DNA of 64,000 bases from Mastigamoeba balamuthi (lineage: Eukaryota > Evosea > Mastigamoebida > Mastigamoebidae): positions 1 through 64,000 of the forward strand of contig CACRSC010000100.1 of the NCBI GenBank assembly GCA_902651635.1, in the 5' to 3' direction. This document shows, piece after piece, positions 23,708-35,300 of the stretch. The notes beneath the pieces are model-generated. The model was not told the origin of the DNA, ran no database searches, and was given only the letters and a program-made list of their open reading frames with translations. Each line of letters opens with the position of its first letter. Within the stretch, counting starts at the first letter, position 1. The position numbers and the translations under genes are program-made.

Positions 23708-24487
23708 GGGATGTCTCTCAAAAGAGATGCCGTCCCATCCACAGACATCACGCCAGAGGTGCGATGTGCCCTCAGAATTGGATTGGGGCGTCTGCAGACC
23801 AGCACAGAACCCAGGCACTGTTTTGCATTTCCCCCTTGGCATCGTGCCACCACCATACCACACAAAGAGCCACTCGGATTCGCAACACAGAGATTTTTCA
23901 TTCCAATACTGACCTTGTGTGCATTCTGTTATCCTCCTGAGACAACGTGCCCGTGCTTGTGCGCATTAAATTGAGCGCCCGGTTGGGGAGAGATTGCACA
24001 TCGATGACGTTGCACACGTGGGCGGGCCAGTTGAAGGCACAGAAGCCGGCTGTTGGGTCACGTTCTGCAATTCTGCTGGAATGGGCTGTTGTTGATTCAG
24101 GAGAGCACGCTGGCATATTAGTTAATGGACTCTGATCGGTGGTCTGCGGTGCAGTGAGAAACAGGTTCACGGGAGTGCATTGGGGAGCAATCACACGCAG
24201 CACATGCGAGGCTATGAATAGCACACGGGCGATGATATGTGCAACGGTCTTCTCGGGATTCACCGTCGTCCACGGCATTCCACTCCGAGAGCCTTCCGAA
24301 GGCCATTCGGCTGCCCGCGTATCCTATTACGTGCAACGGGCGGCCACACGTTCAGCTCCGTACACGGCTGGGTGAAAACCGATGACTTAAACTTCATGCA
24401 CCGCCAATGTTTATCTTCGACTCAGCGACCAGACATTAATAAGCACCGCAGGAGTCAAGCCCCCTTGGTCACGCGACGAATCCCAGC

Positions 24488-24733
24488 ATGGCCTGCCCGC
24501 ACGACACGATGCAGCTCCTCCGAGACATCTCCGACGAGATCGCGCAGCTCCGCGCACAGCTGGCGGAGGCGGAGGGTCAGAATGAGGGCAGCGCAGCCCT
24601 CTGCCTGCCCTCCTTGGCCGACATCGAGGAGCGGTGCGCCTGCCTGGCAGCCGCACTGCGAGCGGGGTCTGCGCATCTGCAGGCATCGCGGACAGCTGCC
24701 TGGGGCGAATCGGGGTGTGCTCTGGGACGCTAG
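24488..24733 (+). CDS. Array gene 3: short helical protein, 81 aa
   Basis: Single-exon member. Helix 1 is MQLLRDISDEIAQLRAQLAE and helix 2 is IEERCACLAAALRAG; between them is a short Glu/Gly/Asn linker. The tail (AAWGESGCALGR) is not conserved. It keeps the D-I-x-x-E-I core and the C-x-x-L-A-A-L-R core that define the family. Position and strand fit the about 1.1-kb periodicity of the array. Confidence 0.62.
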   Translation: MACPHDTMQLLRDISDEIAQLRAQLAEAEGQNEGSAALCLPSLADIEERCACLAAALRAGSAHLQASRTAAWGESGCALGR

Positions 24734-25587
24734 TACCACGGCGTCCACTTACACCTGTTGATACTCAGAGAGCGTGGTCGCACATGACTGCGTAGGGACA
24801 ATCGATGTAAACACAGGCGATAGAAATACCATACAACGTTGGTACCAATGTTTCGCATCTGTCTCGCAGTGATCAGGTTCAGAGCAGTTGAGTCATGTAT
24901 CAGGCAGTCTGATCAGTCTTTTCCCCGATTGAATCGGCCAAATAGGCCTGCCACAGAAAAATGTCGGCACAATCTCAGAATTCCAAAAGGTCTCCGAGAG
25001 GCATTTCTTATGACGGACCTCCCCCGTGGCACAGCACAGCACGGGCTGGGTACAGAGATGCTGCCGTGTCGTCGTCCGTCCTTGGCTCGAAGGCAGACCA
25101 GAGGCCAAAGTACCCTCGGGTTCTGCATCGCCGAGTTCAGCGGCACGTCACAGTTGCACCGCGAGAGGGTACATCCGTGAATGGCTGTTGAAAAAGCCGA
25201 GAGAATCGGTGCTCGTCAGAGTGCACCTCGCCCCTAAAAATGAAGTCCAAGGCCATTCGAGTGCACTGACATTCGAATCATTTCGGAAACTGAAAAGAGG
25301 CAATTCTGAGGCCGAGCGGATCGCCCATCGACTGAATTGTCCTGTTTCACTGGCAGGAGAGATATGTGCGAGTTGGTGATGCCCCTTTTTGGCCACTCTC
25401 CAGATCACCGCCGCAACGGAGCACCAAATCCGGAGTCTGAGAGCAAATGGCACAGAAGAGCTTCATGCATCCAGTACCTCGCCTGCTGGCACAGATCAGG
25501 CCCAGATCGCTCATCATTAATAGAAAGAAGCCCAGAAGTAACAGTGGTTACGAGCTCTCAAGTTCGTCCTCCCACCATCCGACTGCA

Positions 25588-26129
25588 ATGGCCCAGCGTG
25601 TGCTGCAGCTGCTCGGCGACATCGAGAAGGAGATCGCGTGGTTCCAGGAGCACATCACCACAGGCTCCGCACAGAGCATCTCGCCGGCAGTGCTAACTCA
25701 AGTGCACTGCGAGGGCCTCCGCCTGCTGGCCTCTCTTCGGGTCGCACACAAGACCGCCGGGCCCTCGCAGCAGCAGACCGCTGTCCGGCCCGCTCTGCCT
25801 CGCTTCATCCGGGTCCAGTCCTGGTGTGTCTCTCCCTCTGCAACAAGGGCCTCGTGTTTCGTGGGTCTCATCGATACGCGTTGGCGTCGTGAAGGGAGGG
25901 CACCGAGGAGAACACGAGGGCGTCGCCCAGGGGCAGGGAGATCGTGCACGGGCTGGGGGCCTCGGAGCCCAGTCCCAGCACGACGGCTCTAATGCAGCTG
26001 CCGCAGCTGCAGCCCATCCGCAACGGTGTGGCAGCCAGGGCAGCCTCTCCTCCTACGGTCAGCCAGAGGTCCGCAGCGACTCCTACGGTCTCACCGAGGG
26101 GCTGTGCCTCGCCCAGGCGTCTCAAGTAG
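25588..26129 (+). CDS. Array gene 4: helical small protein, two exons
   Basis: Exons 25588-25823 and 25895-26129 give 156 aa. Exon 1: MAQRVLQLLGDIEKEIAWFQ, then VHCEGLRLLASLRVAHK and the tail ALPRFIRVQSW; this is the closest relative of array gene 1. The 71-base intron starts GTGTGT, ends GTGAAG and splits the Trp codon as in genes 1 and 7. Exon 2 carries LMQLPQLQPIRNGVAARA and ends PRRLK. Conservation of the exon 2 frame across three genes despite divergent spacers supports selection on the protein. Function unknown; no transmembrane segment or signal peptide. Confidence 0.7.
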
Positions 26130-26731
26130 AGCGCCAGGCGGGCAGAAGTCCCCTCCTAATCTATGTGCAACGAGGCGGATGCGTGCACAACGCATAAGAG
26201 CGTGCTGCGGTCTACTCCGGGCACGAAGTGCAAGAAAGACAAGAATAGAACAGACATTTTTTTCGTTCCCCCGCGCACGGCATAAATCGCTGCGTTTATC
26301 GCCATTCAGCCGTAGGTCATCAGAGTAGGGATGCGGGGGTATACTGCCCCCACCGAGCATGCTAGGAAAGAGGTTGGCGTGAAAGCAAATGGTGTCAGGA
26401 CATCGCCAGCAGCCCGGTCCATCTCACATGCCAAAACTACCCGAATGGGCCATCATCGCAGAGGTCTGATCGCCCGCATCTCACTCTGCCAATGGTATTT
26501 TTGCTGCTGGGTCTCTGCGAGATCCAACAGAGCGGTCGGGCGTCCACATCGAAGCCCCACCGAAAGTCGGCCGTCATTTCTTTGATATTCCCAAAGTGGA
26601 TGCCTGACCGAAATGCACGACCGGTGGCTGTTGGATCTTAGCTGCGATCGAGTTCCCCTGGCCACGGGCTCTTTTCACAACGATACGATTCATCTCCACA
26701 AATACACACGGCGGCGCAGACATCAGGCAAA

Positions 26732-26923
26732 ATGGCTGGCACAGACATGCTGGACGAGCTTCTCGGCGACATCGGCAAGGAGGCATCGGCTCTGCACGAG
26801 CTTCTGGCAAGCAACAGCAACGGCGCGATCCCTGCAGACCTCGCATACGTTGAGCAGCAGTGCCTGCGCATGCTCGCCGCCCTCAGGGTCGCGAGAAGCC
26901 CCATGCCACTCCGGCCAGCATAG
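26732..26923 (+). CDS. Array gene 5: short helical protein, 63 aa
   Basis: Single-exon member of a subgroup starting with MAGTDMLDELLGDIGKEA and continuing ALHELLASNSNG, VEQQCLRMLAALRVAR. It shares ALHEL and CLRM(L/I)AALR with array genes 6 and 8. The short C-terminus (SPMPLRPA) is not conserved. Start chosen at the ATG directly before the conserved helix. Confidence 0.62.
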   Translation: MAGTDMLDELLGDIGKEASALHELLASNSNGAIPADLAYVEQQCLRMLAALRVARSPMPLRPA

Positions 26924-27980
26924 ACAGGCTGGGCAGCAGGGAAACGGTACGTTTTTCCGAGTTCCTCATTCTTATGGCGATATGGAGACTCTGAGCAATT
27001 CAGAGCACATCCGATCGTACGAAGCCATAATACCTCGCACATTTCCCACTTTTTTTGCCTTAACCTCCACCCCTCCCACAGAGACCGAAAAGTGCCTCCC
27101 TGATGCAAGTTCACAAACCTCCCGCACACCCAACCGCCACATAACCCTCAACGCACACCACATGAGATGAAGGTCATTGAGCACCCCGAGCACAAACCTC
27201 TGTGACTATTGATCAAGGATGGTCCGATCCACAAGCAAATTTGTTCTGATCCTCCAATTGTGCGAGTGGTCATCACGCAACTGCAGAGCAGCCTTTCCAT
27301 AGCGTATTTCTGTACTCACTAGTCTCGTGACGTCACCCGGAGGCCCAGGGAGGAAGTAAAGTTGCAGGACACGCAGACAACGTTGCCATTCAACAAAACA
27401 GTTCATAGAGCGCATGAGTGCACTCGGGGGTGTGTCGACGACCGCATTCTGACCCGTGAGATGTGAGGACAAGAATAGATCCCCCTTTTCACAGAATCCG
27501 ACATGTTTGGTATCGCCCACAATTTGGATCGTCGCCAGCGCTGCTCCAATCCACTGTCGGGATAACTTATACTACACATCGCGGAAACACAGAGGGCTGC
27601 CTGAGCAGTGCACTCCTCGATCTCTAACTTCGAGTCACACAGCCAATTGCGGAGACTCGGGCCAGTGTTTTGAGATCTGTTGAACTTCGGCGTGGCTCTG
27701 CCATGAGATTTCCTCGTTGGCATTCACCGTCTCCCGAGCAGATGGCTTTCCTTCTCGGCGTGTGTTCGAGTGCTCGCTCTTGTCTGTTCTTGCTCAATCA
27801 CAAATCGGTTCTCGCTTTTCCACGCCCGCCTATGGATTACCTGCAGTCGGGTGCGTCTCTCATCGCCACATCGAGGCGCGAGAACGAAAAGAGGTCCAAA
27901 CAGCCCTGAAATATCTGCTGCCCTGGACCGAGTCACTTTTACTTTTCTTTGTTCTGCCGTCGTAGGTCATTGCCGTGTGA

Positions 27981-28370
27981 ATGGCAGCAGGAGGAGACAC
28001 ACTGGACCAGCTCCTGAGCGACATAGGAGCAGAGGTAGCAGCTCTGCACGAGCTTATGACGAGCAATAGCCACGAGAGGGCCAGCAGCAGCGTGGCCCCC
28101 GAGGACCTCGTGGACGTTGAGCGCCAGTGCCTGCGCATGATAGCCGCGCTGCGCATGGCCAGGGGTCCCACTTCGCCGAGCACACCAACCCGTGTGACCC
28201 CTCACAGCAACAACAGCCCGTCGCTCACTGGTCACAACGACGCACGTGGCAGAGCAATATCCCTCGAGCTGTGGTGGATCCCCTGCATGATAACGGATGG
28301 AGCTTCGACAGGCGGATGTCCGTATTTCCATAATCCGGGTGTCTGCTGCCATCGTCCCGGGCCACAATGA
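27981..28370 (+). CDS. Array gene 6: helical protein, up to 129 aa
   Basis: Core: MAAGGDTLDQLLSDIGAEV, ALHELMTSNS, then VERQCLRMIAALRMARG. The reading frame stays open another 60 residues rich in Ser, Thr and Asn; that extension is not shared with other members, so the real C-terminus could differ by splicing. Same subgroup as array genes 5 and 8. Function unknown. Confidence 0.58.
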   Translation: MAAGGDTLDQLLSDIGAEVAALHELMTSNSHERASSSVAPEDLVDVERQCLRMIAALRMARGPTSPSTPTRVTPHSNNSPSLTGHNDARGRAISLELWWIPCMITDGASTGGCPYFHNPGVCCHRPGPQ

Positions 28371-29260
28371 GGAACACCATCGAGCACGCACGTTGCTGAG
28401 AACCACACCCGCACACACACGCGCCGCCACACATCACCACGAGGCACAGAATATAGTGATCAGAAACCGAGCGTCGGAAGGCAAATGAAATCTGAATGGG
28501 GTGAGAAGCACATGCGCTGTGAGTTCACCGGACACTTCGCCGCTTCTCGGACACGAGCTGAGATCACACGCTTACAGGGCATCTGGTGGCCAGTCCGCCT
28601 TTCTGATATGACCAGCTCGTGACATGAGAGCTGCTCGAGCCTCAAGGTGATACGATTGCATCTTAACTTCGGGAACCGAACAATTCCTTCTGTGGCATGT
28701 CCTCCATCCAGAGGATAGTCTCCGATCTACGAAGTGCAGAGACCTATCGGTGCGGAAATACCAGCGCGAGCAGGAGCTCTCGGCGACGGAGGTGCTGAAA
28801 TCTCTCCGTGGCTTAACAGGGGTATTCCACGACCCCCACTTTCGGTGTTCGGCATGTTCGCCTTTCGCCAGCCGAGCAGAATCTTCCCCGTACATTGCCC
28901 CGATCCGGCAGAGCTATGTATCGTGGGTACGTTGGCCATAAATAGAGACAGTGGTACGCTGCAGTGCAGAGATAAATAACTGTCGGACAGCTCGTTAGAG
29001 TCAATTCCTCTATAGTGGCTCGGCGAGAACGGGTGGAAAGCCATCTTGAATTTGTAGCATGACTTGTGCGAAATGAAAATGACCTAGTTTTGCCAGAGGC
29101 TCTGGGCATCTACATAGTTATAGTGTTCACCCATTTCGGATTTCGGGAGCAAAAAACGGATTGACCAACTTTCTGAGCTGTTCCAACCTGGGCCGAATCA
29201 ACGCCACTCGGCTAACAGCAGCGCTTACTCTCAGGCCCTCGGCCTCGGTGCGGCCACTCA

Positions 29261-29813
29261 ATGGCCCAGCAGGTGCTGCAGCTACTCAGCGACATCGAGA
29301 CGGAAATCGCGCGGCTGCAGGAGCACATCGCAGCCAACTCTGCAGACAACACCTCTGCGACATGGCTCTCGCAGGTGAATTTCGAGGCAATGGAGCTCCT
29401 CACCTCCCTGCGTTCTGCTCGGAGGCCTACGGGGCCCTCACTGCCGCAACAACCAGCCGAGCTGCCCCACCTGCCCCGCTTCATCCGGGCCCAGTCCTGG
29501 TGCGTTCTCCTCACGCCGCGCCCCGATGGGGCTTCGTGGCACTCACTGGGGTGCTCGGGCGGGCCACAGGGGCGGCGCTGATCAGAGCACCAGGGCGTCA
29601 CCAAGGAGCAGGGAGGGCGAGAGTGCGCTAAGGGCCTCAGAGATGAGTCGCAGTGTGGCGACGCTGCTGCAGCTGCCACAGCTGCAGCCTCTCCGAAGCG
29701 GAGTGGCTTTCGGGGCATCTGTGGCGCCCCCGACCACTGCGAGCCAGAGGCAGGCAGCACCGCGGGCTCTGACGATGAGCTCACCGAGGGGCCCCCGCTC
29801 TCCGTGCAGCTGA
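29261..29813 (+). CDS. Array gene 7: helical small protein, two exons
   Basis: Exons 29261-29499 and 29570-29813 give 160 aa. Exon 1: MAQQVLQLLSDIETEIARLQ, VNFEAMELLTSLRSARR, then LPRFIRAQSW. The 70-base intron begins GTGCGT and ends CCACAG, splitting the Trp codon. Exon 2: LLQLPQLQPLRSGVAFGA then a Ser/Pro/Arg tail. If the intron is retained, the product ends GGPQGRR, nearly the same as unspliced array gene 1, because both acceptors are followed by a similar GGAGGCGCTGA/GGCGGCGCTGA sequence. That makes a regulated short isoform conceivable. Confidence 0.7.
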
Positions 29814-30603
29814 GCCACGCAGCCAGATCTTTTGCACTCACACATACACACTTCATCGCGAGGAACCGGTGCGGATCACGCACGGGCGGGCCAGTCAGAA
29901 TGGTCACACGAGGCGAGAGCCGAGAATAGAACACCCGGCGTTTTTTCCTCAGAAAACTCTGCAGTTCACTACGTCGCATGAAAGACTGAGCCACCTCGGG
30001 CGCATTGCCATTCGGGCAATGGGGGTACTCTGATCTCCGAGGGCGAACACCGGCGCAAGACAAAAAATGGACAATGGAACAGAAACGAAAGCGCCGACTC
30101 GTGAGCCATCGGAAGGAAAACTGTAACGTTGAGAACCGGGAAGAAAGAAGGCGGCTGCAGAAGCGAGGGCTCCAGAGTAAAAAAGTAATCACTCAAGCCC
30201 AGTCCGCAGCCCAACAGACCTGAGTGCATCGTAGTGTGCGCATATGGAAAGGGATGGCAGCTGTCTGCGGGTCGGTCCCTCCGGTTTCTGCAGCAGCAGA
30301 TGCGAGGTCGCAGGATTCCCTCCGACAAGACGGAAATCCCTCTCGACGTGAGTTCAGTGCCTCTACCTGCCCGTTCGGCTATTGAACTTCTTCCCCCCTT
30401 CGATTCGAAGACTGCATCTGCGCTCGGCCTCTTTTCTTCTCTCCGCAAGGAGACCCGAGTACGAAAAGGCCTAACCGACAATGTGCCCCCGTGACCGAGC
30501 TCGGTTCTTCTTCTCACAACTGTTATATTTCCGTTGTGAGTTGGATTACCGTCCCGAAGGCCGTCGCGGTTGGCAGCCACGCACATCCAGAGAGCGAGGA
30601 CAG

Positions 30604-30885
30604 ATGGCAGGCCAGGACAGCAGGCTGGAGCAGCTCCTCAGAGACCTCGGCACCGAGGTGGCCGCGCTGCACGAGCTGCTGGGGAGCAACAGCAACGACG
30701 AGGCCTTCAGGGTGGACCCCGCGGACCTCGCGGGCGTGGAGCTGCAGTGCCTGCGCATGATAGCGCTGCTGCGCGTATCCAGAGGCCACACGCCGCTCGC
30801 CGCTGCTCCCAGGAGGGCCAGCGTGCCGCACCTTGTCCGCCAGCAGACAGGGTGCGCTGCTTCAGGGGTCAACCACTCGGTCTGA
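30604..30885 (+). CDS. Array gene 8: helical small protein, 93 aa
   Basis: Core: SRLEQLLRDLGTEVAALHEL, then VELQCLRMIALLRVSRG. A tail, VPHLVRQQTG, resembles the PRFIRAQSW tail of the two-exon members and is followed by GTGCGC, so a donor at the same place is possible; I could not find a matching LPQLQP exon downstream, so the unspliced frame is given. Subgroup with array genes 5 and 6. Confidence 0.6.
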   Translation: MAGQDSRLEQLLRDLGTEVAALHELLGSNSNDEAFRVDPADLAGVELQCLRMIALLRVSRGHTPLAAAPRRASVPHLVRQQTGCAASGVNHSV

Positions 30886-31807
30886 CAGCACCTGGTCCCC
30901 AGTCAGTGACCGGCCCTCGGTGGCGTGACAACAGCGAAACAGTGGCGTCTCGAGCAACGCCAGTGCCTCCTCCATGCATCACCAGAGGTGCGTGCTCAGA
31001 CAACGAATTCCAGGGCTGACAGGATTGTCGGGGACAACACACAGCCGCTTCTTAACAAGCGCAACGAGCCCTGTGAGAGGGGACCGTCACAGATAGTCAG
31101 CTCTAACGCACCAACACACACACACACACCAGCCCAACACCAACACAACCACCGGACAGCGCATCGCAGCCACTGGAGGCTCACATGCGCATGAAACGCT
31201 ACGCATACGCACACACATTCCCTCGAGGCGAACAAGACAGCAGCACTGTCGATCTTCCTTCTCTCTTATTTTCGTTTGAAGAGCTTCGATTCGAGACTGC
31301 TTGTGAGCAAAAACGGTGTAGGAGCAAAGACAGAAGCAGCAACCGAATGTGAATTGATAAGCCAAATAGTCTTCTACAACACTCTGATACCTCTCAGCTG
31401 ATCCATCCTCTCAGAAAGAAATTGAATCTCAATGGAATTTCTGTCATAAATGGCGCGATTTTCGCGATACGTACTATCTGCTGTCCAGCCCAACCCATAC
31501 TAGCTTCGAGAATTCAATTTCCGTTCCACCTCCAACATTTCCTGCAATTCCGATCACAAATGATGGACTATCGTATTCTGTTCGCCATTATGGTCCCTTC
31601 TAATCTGCAGGAGCTAAGGCTCGGGCATGCTTAACAGGGCGTTTTCTCTGACACTCGGCCATTTTTCTCCCGTCCACGTTTCCTTTGGAAGCCCTCAGCA
31701 GGAAATGCTCAGCAAACGGCGACCTTCGAGGCCGTCCGTATCCCGAAGTCTCTGCGATCACTCGCGTCCGGTCGTCATTACATTAGAATACTCGGCATCG
31801 CCTGGTC

Positions 31808-32104
31808 ATGGCAAAGACAAGCAAGGACGCCCTGCTCCAGCTCCTGGGCGACATCACGGCGGAGATCAGCGCTGTGAGGCAACTCGTGTCGAGCAGCGAC
31901 CACTCGGAGCTGACGGGCGCCCGGGGTGACTCTTCCGAGAGCCCCGTTGACCTGGCAGAGGTGGAGCGCCAGTGCGTGCGCATGGTCGCTGCTCTGCGCG
32001 TTACCAAGAGTCTGGCGCCTCTCAGCACGGCCGCCCACAAGCCTCCGTTTCTGGCTCGTCGTCAGCCGCGGTCCGCCTTCGCCCAGAAACAATGCACCGT
32101 GTAG
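31808..32104 (+). CDS. Array gene 9: helical small protein, 98 aa
   Basis: Last member of the array. Core: DALLQLLGDITAEISAVRQL, a longer polar linker, then VERQCVRMVAALRVTKS. The tail (PPFLARRQPRSAFAQ) is basic. It ends about 270 bases before the stop of the oppositely oriented transporter gene. Function unknown. Confidence 0.6.
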   Translation: MAKTSKDALLQLLGDITAEISAVRQLVSSSDHSELTGARGDSSESPVDLAEVERQCVRMVAALRVTKSLAPLSTAAHKPPFLARRQPRSAFAQKQCTV

Positions 32105-32372
32105 CAATTGACTCTGTACACCAGGGACGGATCTTCTGCGTGATGGTGGTCGATCTCGAGCAGCGGATGGCTTTGAGATGTCTGTTCTGCTGCTCTTGGA
32201 GACGCACTTGTGCGTGCCACCCAGTGGAAAAACGAGGGGGAAAGGAGCCAGAGTAACAATGTGCCTTTACTCAAGGAGTCGTGTGTGAGTGGGTACTGCC
32301 CTCTTCTCTTGCCCGTATGGGCAGCTGGTATGTGAAGCGGTGGCCTGGGCGAAAGCAGATGGCAGCCTGTGG

Positions 32373-35300
32373 TCACTGCGTGATGATCCGCACGCCGCCA
32401 AGAGAGCCCAGGTCCAGCGGCCACTCGGCGGTGGGGCACGGCACGAAGATGAAGTTCTTGGGAATGTGCATGATCTTGCTCAGTATGTCTGTCGCCAACC
32501 AGCGAGGGAGCCCGTCAGTAAGCGAGAACGCGCGCAGAGCGAGAAGCCATCTGGGGTGCGGCTCACCGACAGACTCGGTGTTGATGTCGCCCTGGACGAA
32601 GAGCATCGTGATGACCATGCGGGGGTACATGTCGTCGATGACCTTGAGCATGGGCTTCATGTAGACGGGCGGCGCCTGCCCCGGCTTGTTCATGAAGATG
32701 ATAACGAGGAGTCCCGGGAACTCGTTGTCGTAGCTGCGCGGATGGACCACAGCCAGACCAGTCAGAACCAGCCAATAGTCAAGGGAAGGGTCCTTTGGAG
32801 CGTACACATAGGAACAGGCCTTGCGGAGCTCCGAGAGCGAGGCCGTCTTGGTGAAGAAGGCACACGAGTGGCGCGTGTCGTAGACCTTGAGGAGCTTGTG
32901 GCCGAGCCTCTCGCCAAAGTGGGGCATCTTCACAAAGTTCGAGTGCAGCAGCATGCTGAACAGGCGGTGCCGCATCACCACTGACATGACCACGCAGAAT
33001 ACTCCCGTGAAGTACACAAAGAAGAACAGCAGAATGACTGCGCGATGAAGAGTGAGATAGTCAGAAAAAAACCAAGTCAAATTCAGCCACTGTATCAAAT
33101 CTGGTGGATGGAATTCAATTAATGTGCATACCAGGCTGCATATAGATGTTCCCGACCAGGGCGAGGACAATGAAGCAGGCCCCGAAGATGACCGCGAGCC
33201 AGTGGCACCTGTGCGAGCGCGGCAGCTTGGGCCTCTTGTACTTGAGCGTCAGGTTGCCGCAGGCGACGATCGTCAGCACCGTCAGGAACGCAGCCGTGAA
33301 CATCCCCGACATGCTCGTCAGGTCGCCCTTGGTCACGGCGAACAGTATCGACGTCAGCGCCCAGAACGCCGCCGTCAGCCAGTGCGACGTCCCGAACAGC
33401 CTGTTCTTGGCGTCCAGAATCGGCGGCAACACCTTGTCTGAGCACAGCCTCTCCCCCAGCCCCAGAGTCCCAACGAACCTGCGCGATAATAGCATCGCAG
33501 AACCGTACGAGAGACGCTGAGAGAAAGCGGGGGGGGGCGGAATTACGCTGTGATGACGCCGCCGCAGCAGACGATGCCGGCGTTGACGCGGAGCCAGACG
33601 ACGAGCCAGTGGCGGTCCGTGGCGTTGGCGAGGGCTGCGACGAGGTCGTACTGCATGTCCTTCATCGTGTCGTAGGGCACGAGGGCAGTGATGAGGAACT
33701 GGACGACGACGTTCTGGACGGTGCTCATGAGCCACATGTTGCGCAGGCACTTGGGGTAGACGCCCGGGCCCTGGCTCTCGATGTAGTTGGCCGACGTCTC
33801 GAACCCCGTCACCCCGAGCATCGCCGCGCTGAAGCCCAGCCAGATGTCCTCTGCCGCGTTGTCGTAGATGGGCCTGTGGTTCCAGTTGGCCCGCAGAGTC
33901 CCCGTGCCCACCTGTTGTGTATTGTGTGCCAGTGATTGTGTGGTTATCAGCAATCAGAATCGATAAAAGCGCTGAGGCAATGAGGAGTTGGCTGATAATT
34001 CCTGTGCGAGTTTGATGATTCCGAAGACAACGAGGACGATGATGCACATGATGTGGTGCAGGAACATCGTGAGCGACACGAACGACGAGTCGCGGACGCC
34101 GAGGACCGTCAGCGTGGCAAAGACGGCGAGCACGAGCAGAGCCAGCCAGAAGGGCGTGATGGGCGGGTTGGCTGACAGTGCGCAGAGGTACTGCGCCGCC
34201 GTGCCCGCCGACACGACCGCCGTGGCGATGTACGAGAGCAGCATCAGCACCGACGCCAGAGCAGCGAACACTGCACGAGCAGAGACGCAACACAACGCCT
34301 CTCAGTCTCCATTAAACGAGTCGGGGTCGAATTACTTCACTCGAGCTCATTCATCGAGCAATCAGTTCAATTGAATCGCCAGTCAGAACGTAGAGCAGTG
34401 CCCAACAGAAACAAGCATCCAGAGGAGGAAATGAAGATGTACGCACTCTTGGTGGAGGAGTTGAGGAGGATGTTGTAGACGCCACCGTTGAGCGGGATCG
34501 CGAGGACGCACTCGGCGTAGATGTAGCGGTAGAAGAACAGCGGGATCGCCACGATGCCCAGCGCAATCGGCGACAGCTTCCCGCACGCCACGGCGCACGG
34601 CCCCGCCGTGTACAGGATAGACCCCAGCAAGTCGTTGCCCGCGATGGCTGTGCAACACGCCAGTTTGAGCCAAAAAGAAGAAAACGGGGAGACACAGGAA
34701 ACCCAAAAAAAAGAAATAAAGAGAATGGAGTGCAACTACCCAGACCCGCTCAGTCAGATGATACATAACAGAGGTAATAGTGCGCAATGATTCGCTTTCC
34801 CCTCCCCACGGACCAGAAAGCACGACAGAAACAATCGTGGGCTCGGGAAGAGTGAGCACGAGGAGAACGTGCCTGTGGCCAGCCACTGGCCGAGCTTGTC
34901 GTCACGGCCAGGGATCCACCAGAAGAGGCGCCTGCGGACGGTTCCCAGCGCGCTGGTGAGCGCCGGGCACCTCTGCGGCTCCGGGGCGGGCTCGGGAGTC
35001 CTGTGGCGGTGGTAGTGCGGCTGCAGCAGCTCCGAGCTCGAGTTGTAGTCCGAGTCCGACGCCGAGGGGCTCGTGCTCGACGCCCCGGGGGAGTTCTTGC
35101 TGCGGTTGCGCGACTTCTTCTTGCGGTTCTGCATGTGCTCGGACCACGCCAGGCGCCTGCCGTTCGTAGCCGCACGCACAGAGAGAAGAAGAGAAAGAGA
35201 GAGAGAGAGCGAGAGAGAGAGCACAGGGGCGAGCGGAGTGAAAAAGAAGTGAGAGGCTGCGGGCTGAGATAACTGGACCACAGCCCCAAAAGGGCCATTG

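Larger units (their letters stand above)
22891..31807. other. Spacers of the small-gene array
   Basis: Eight spacers of roughly 0.6-1.0 kb separate the nine array genes; this entry covers the spacer sequence only. I see no second gene in any spacer on either strand, no shared long repeat and no RNA gene. Their GC is lower than in the flanking housekeeping genes. A short CA/AC tract lies near 31112-31135. Confidence 0.5.
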
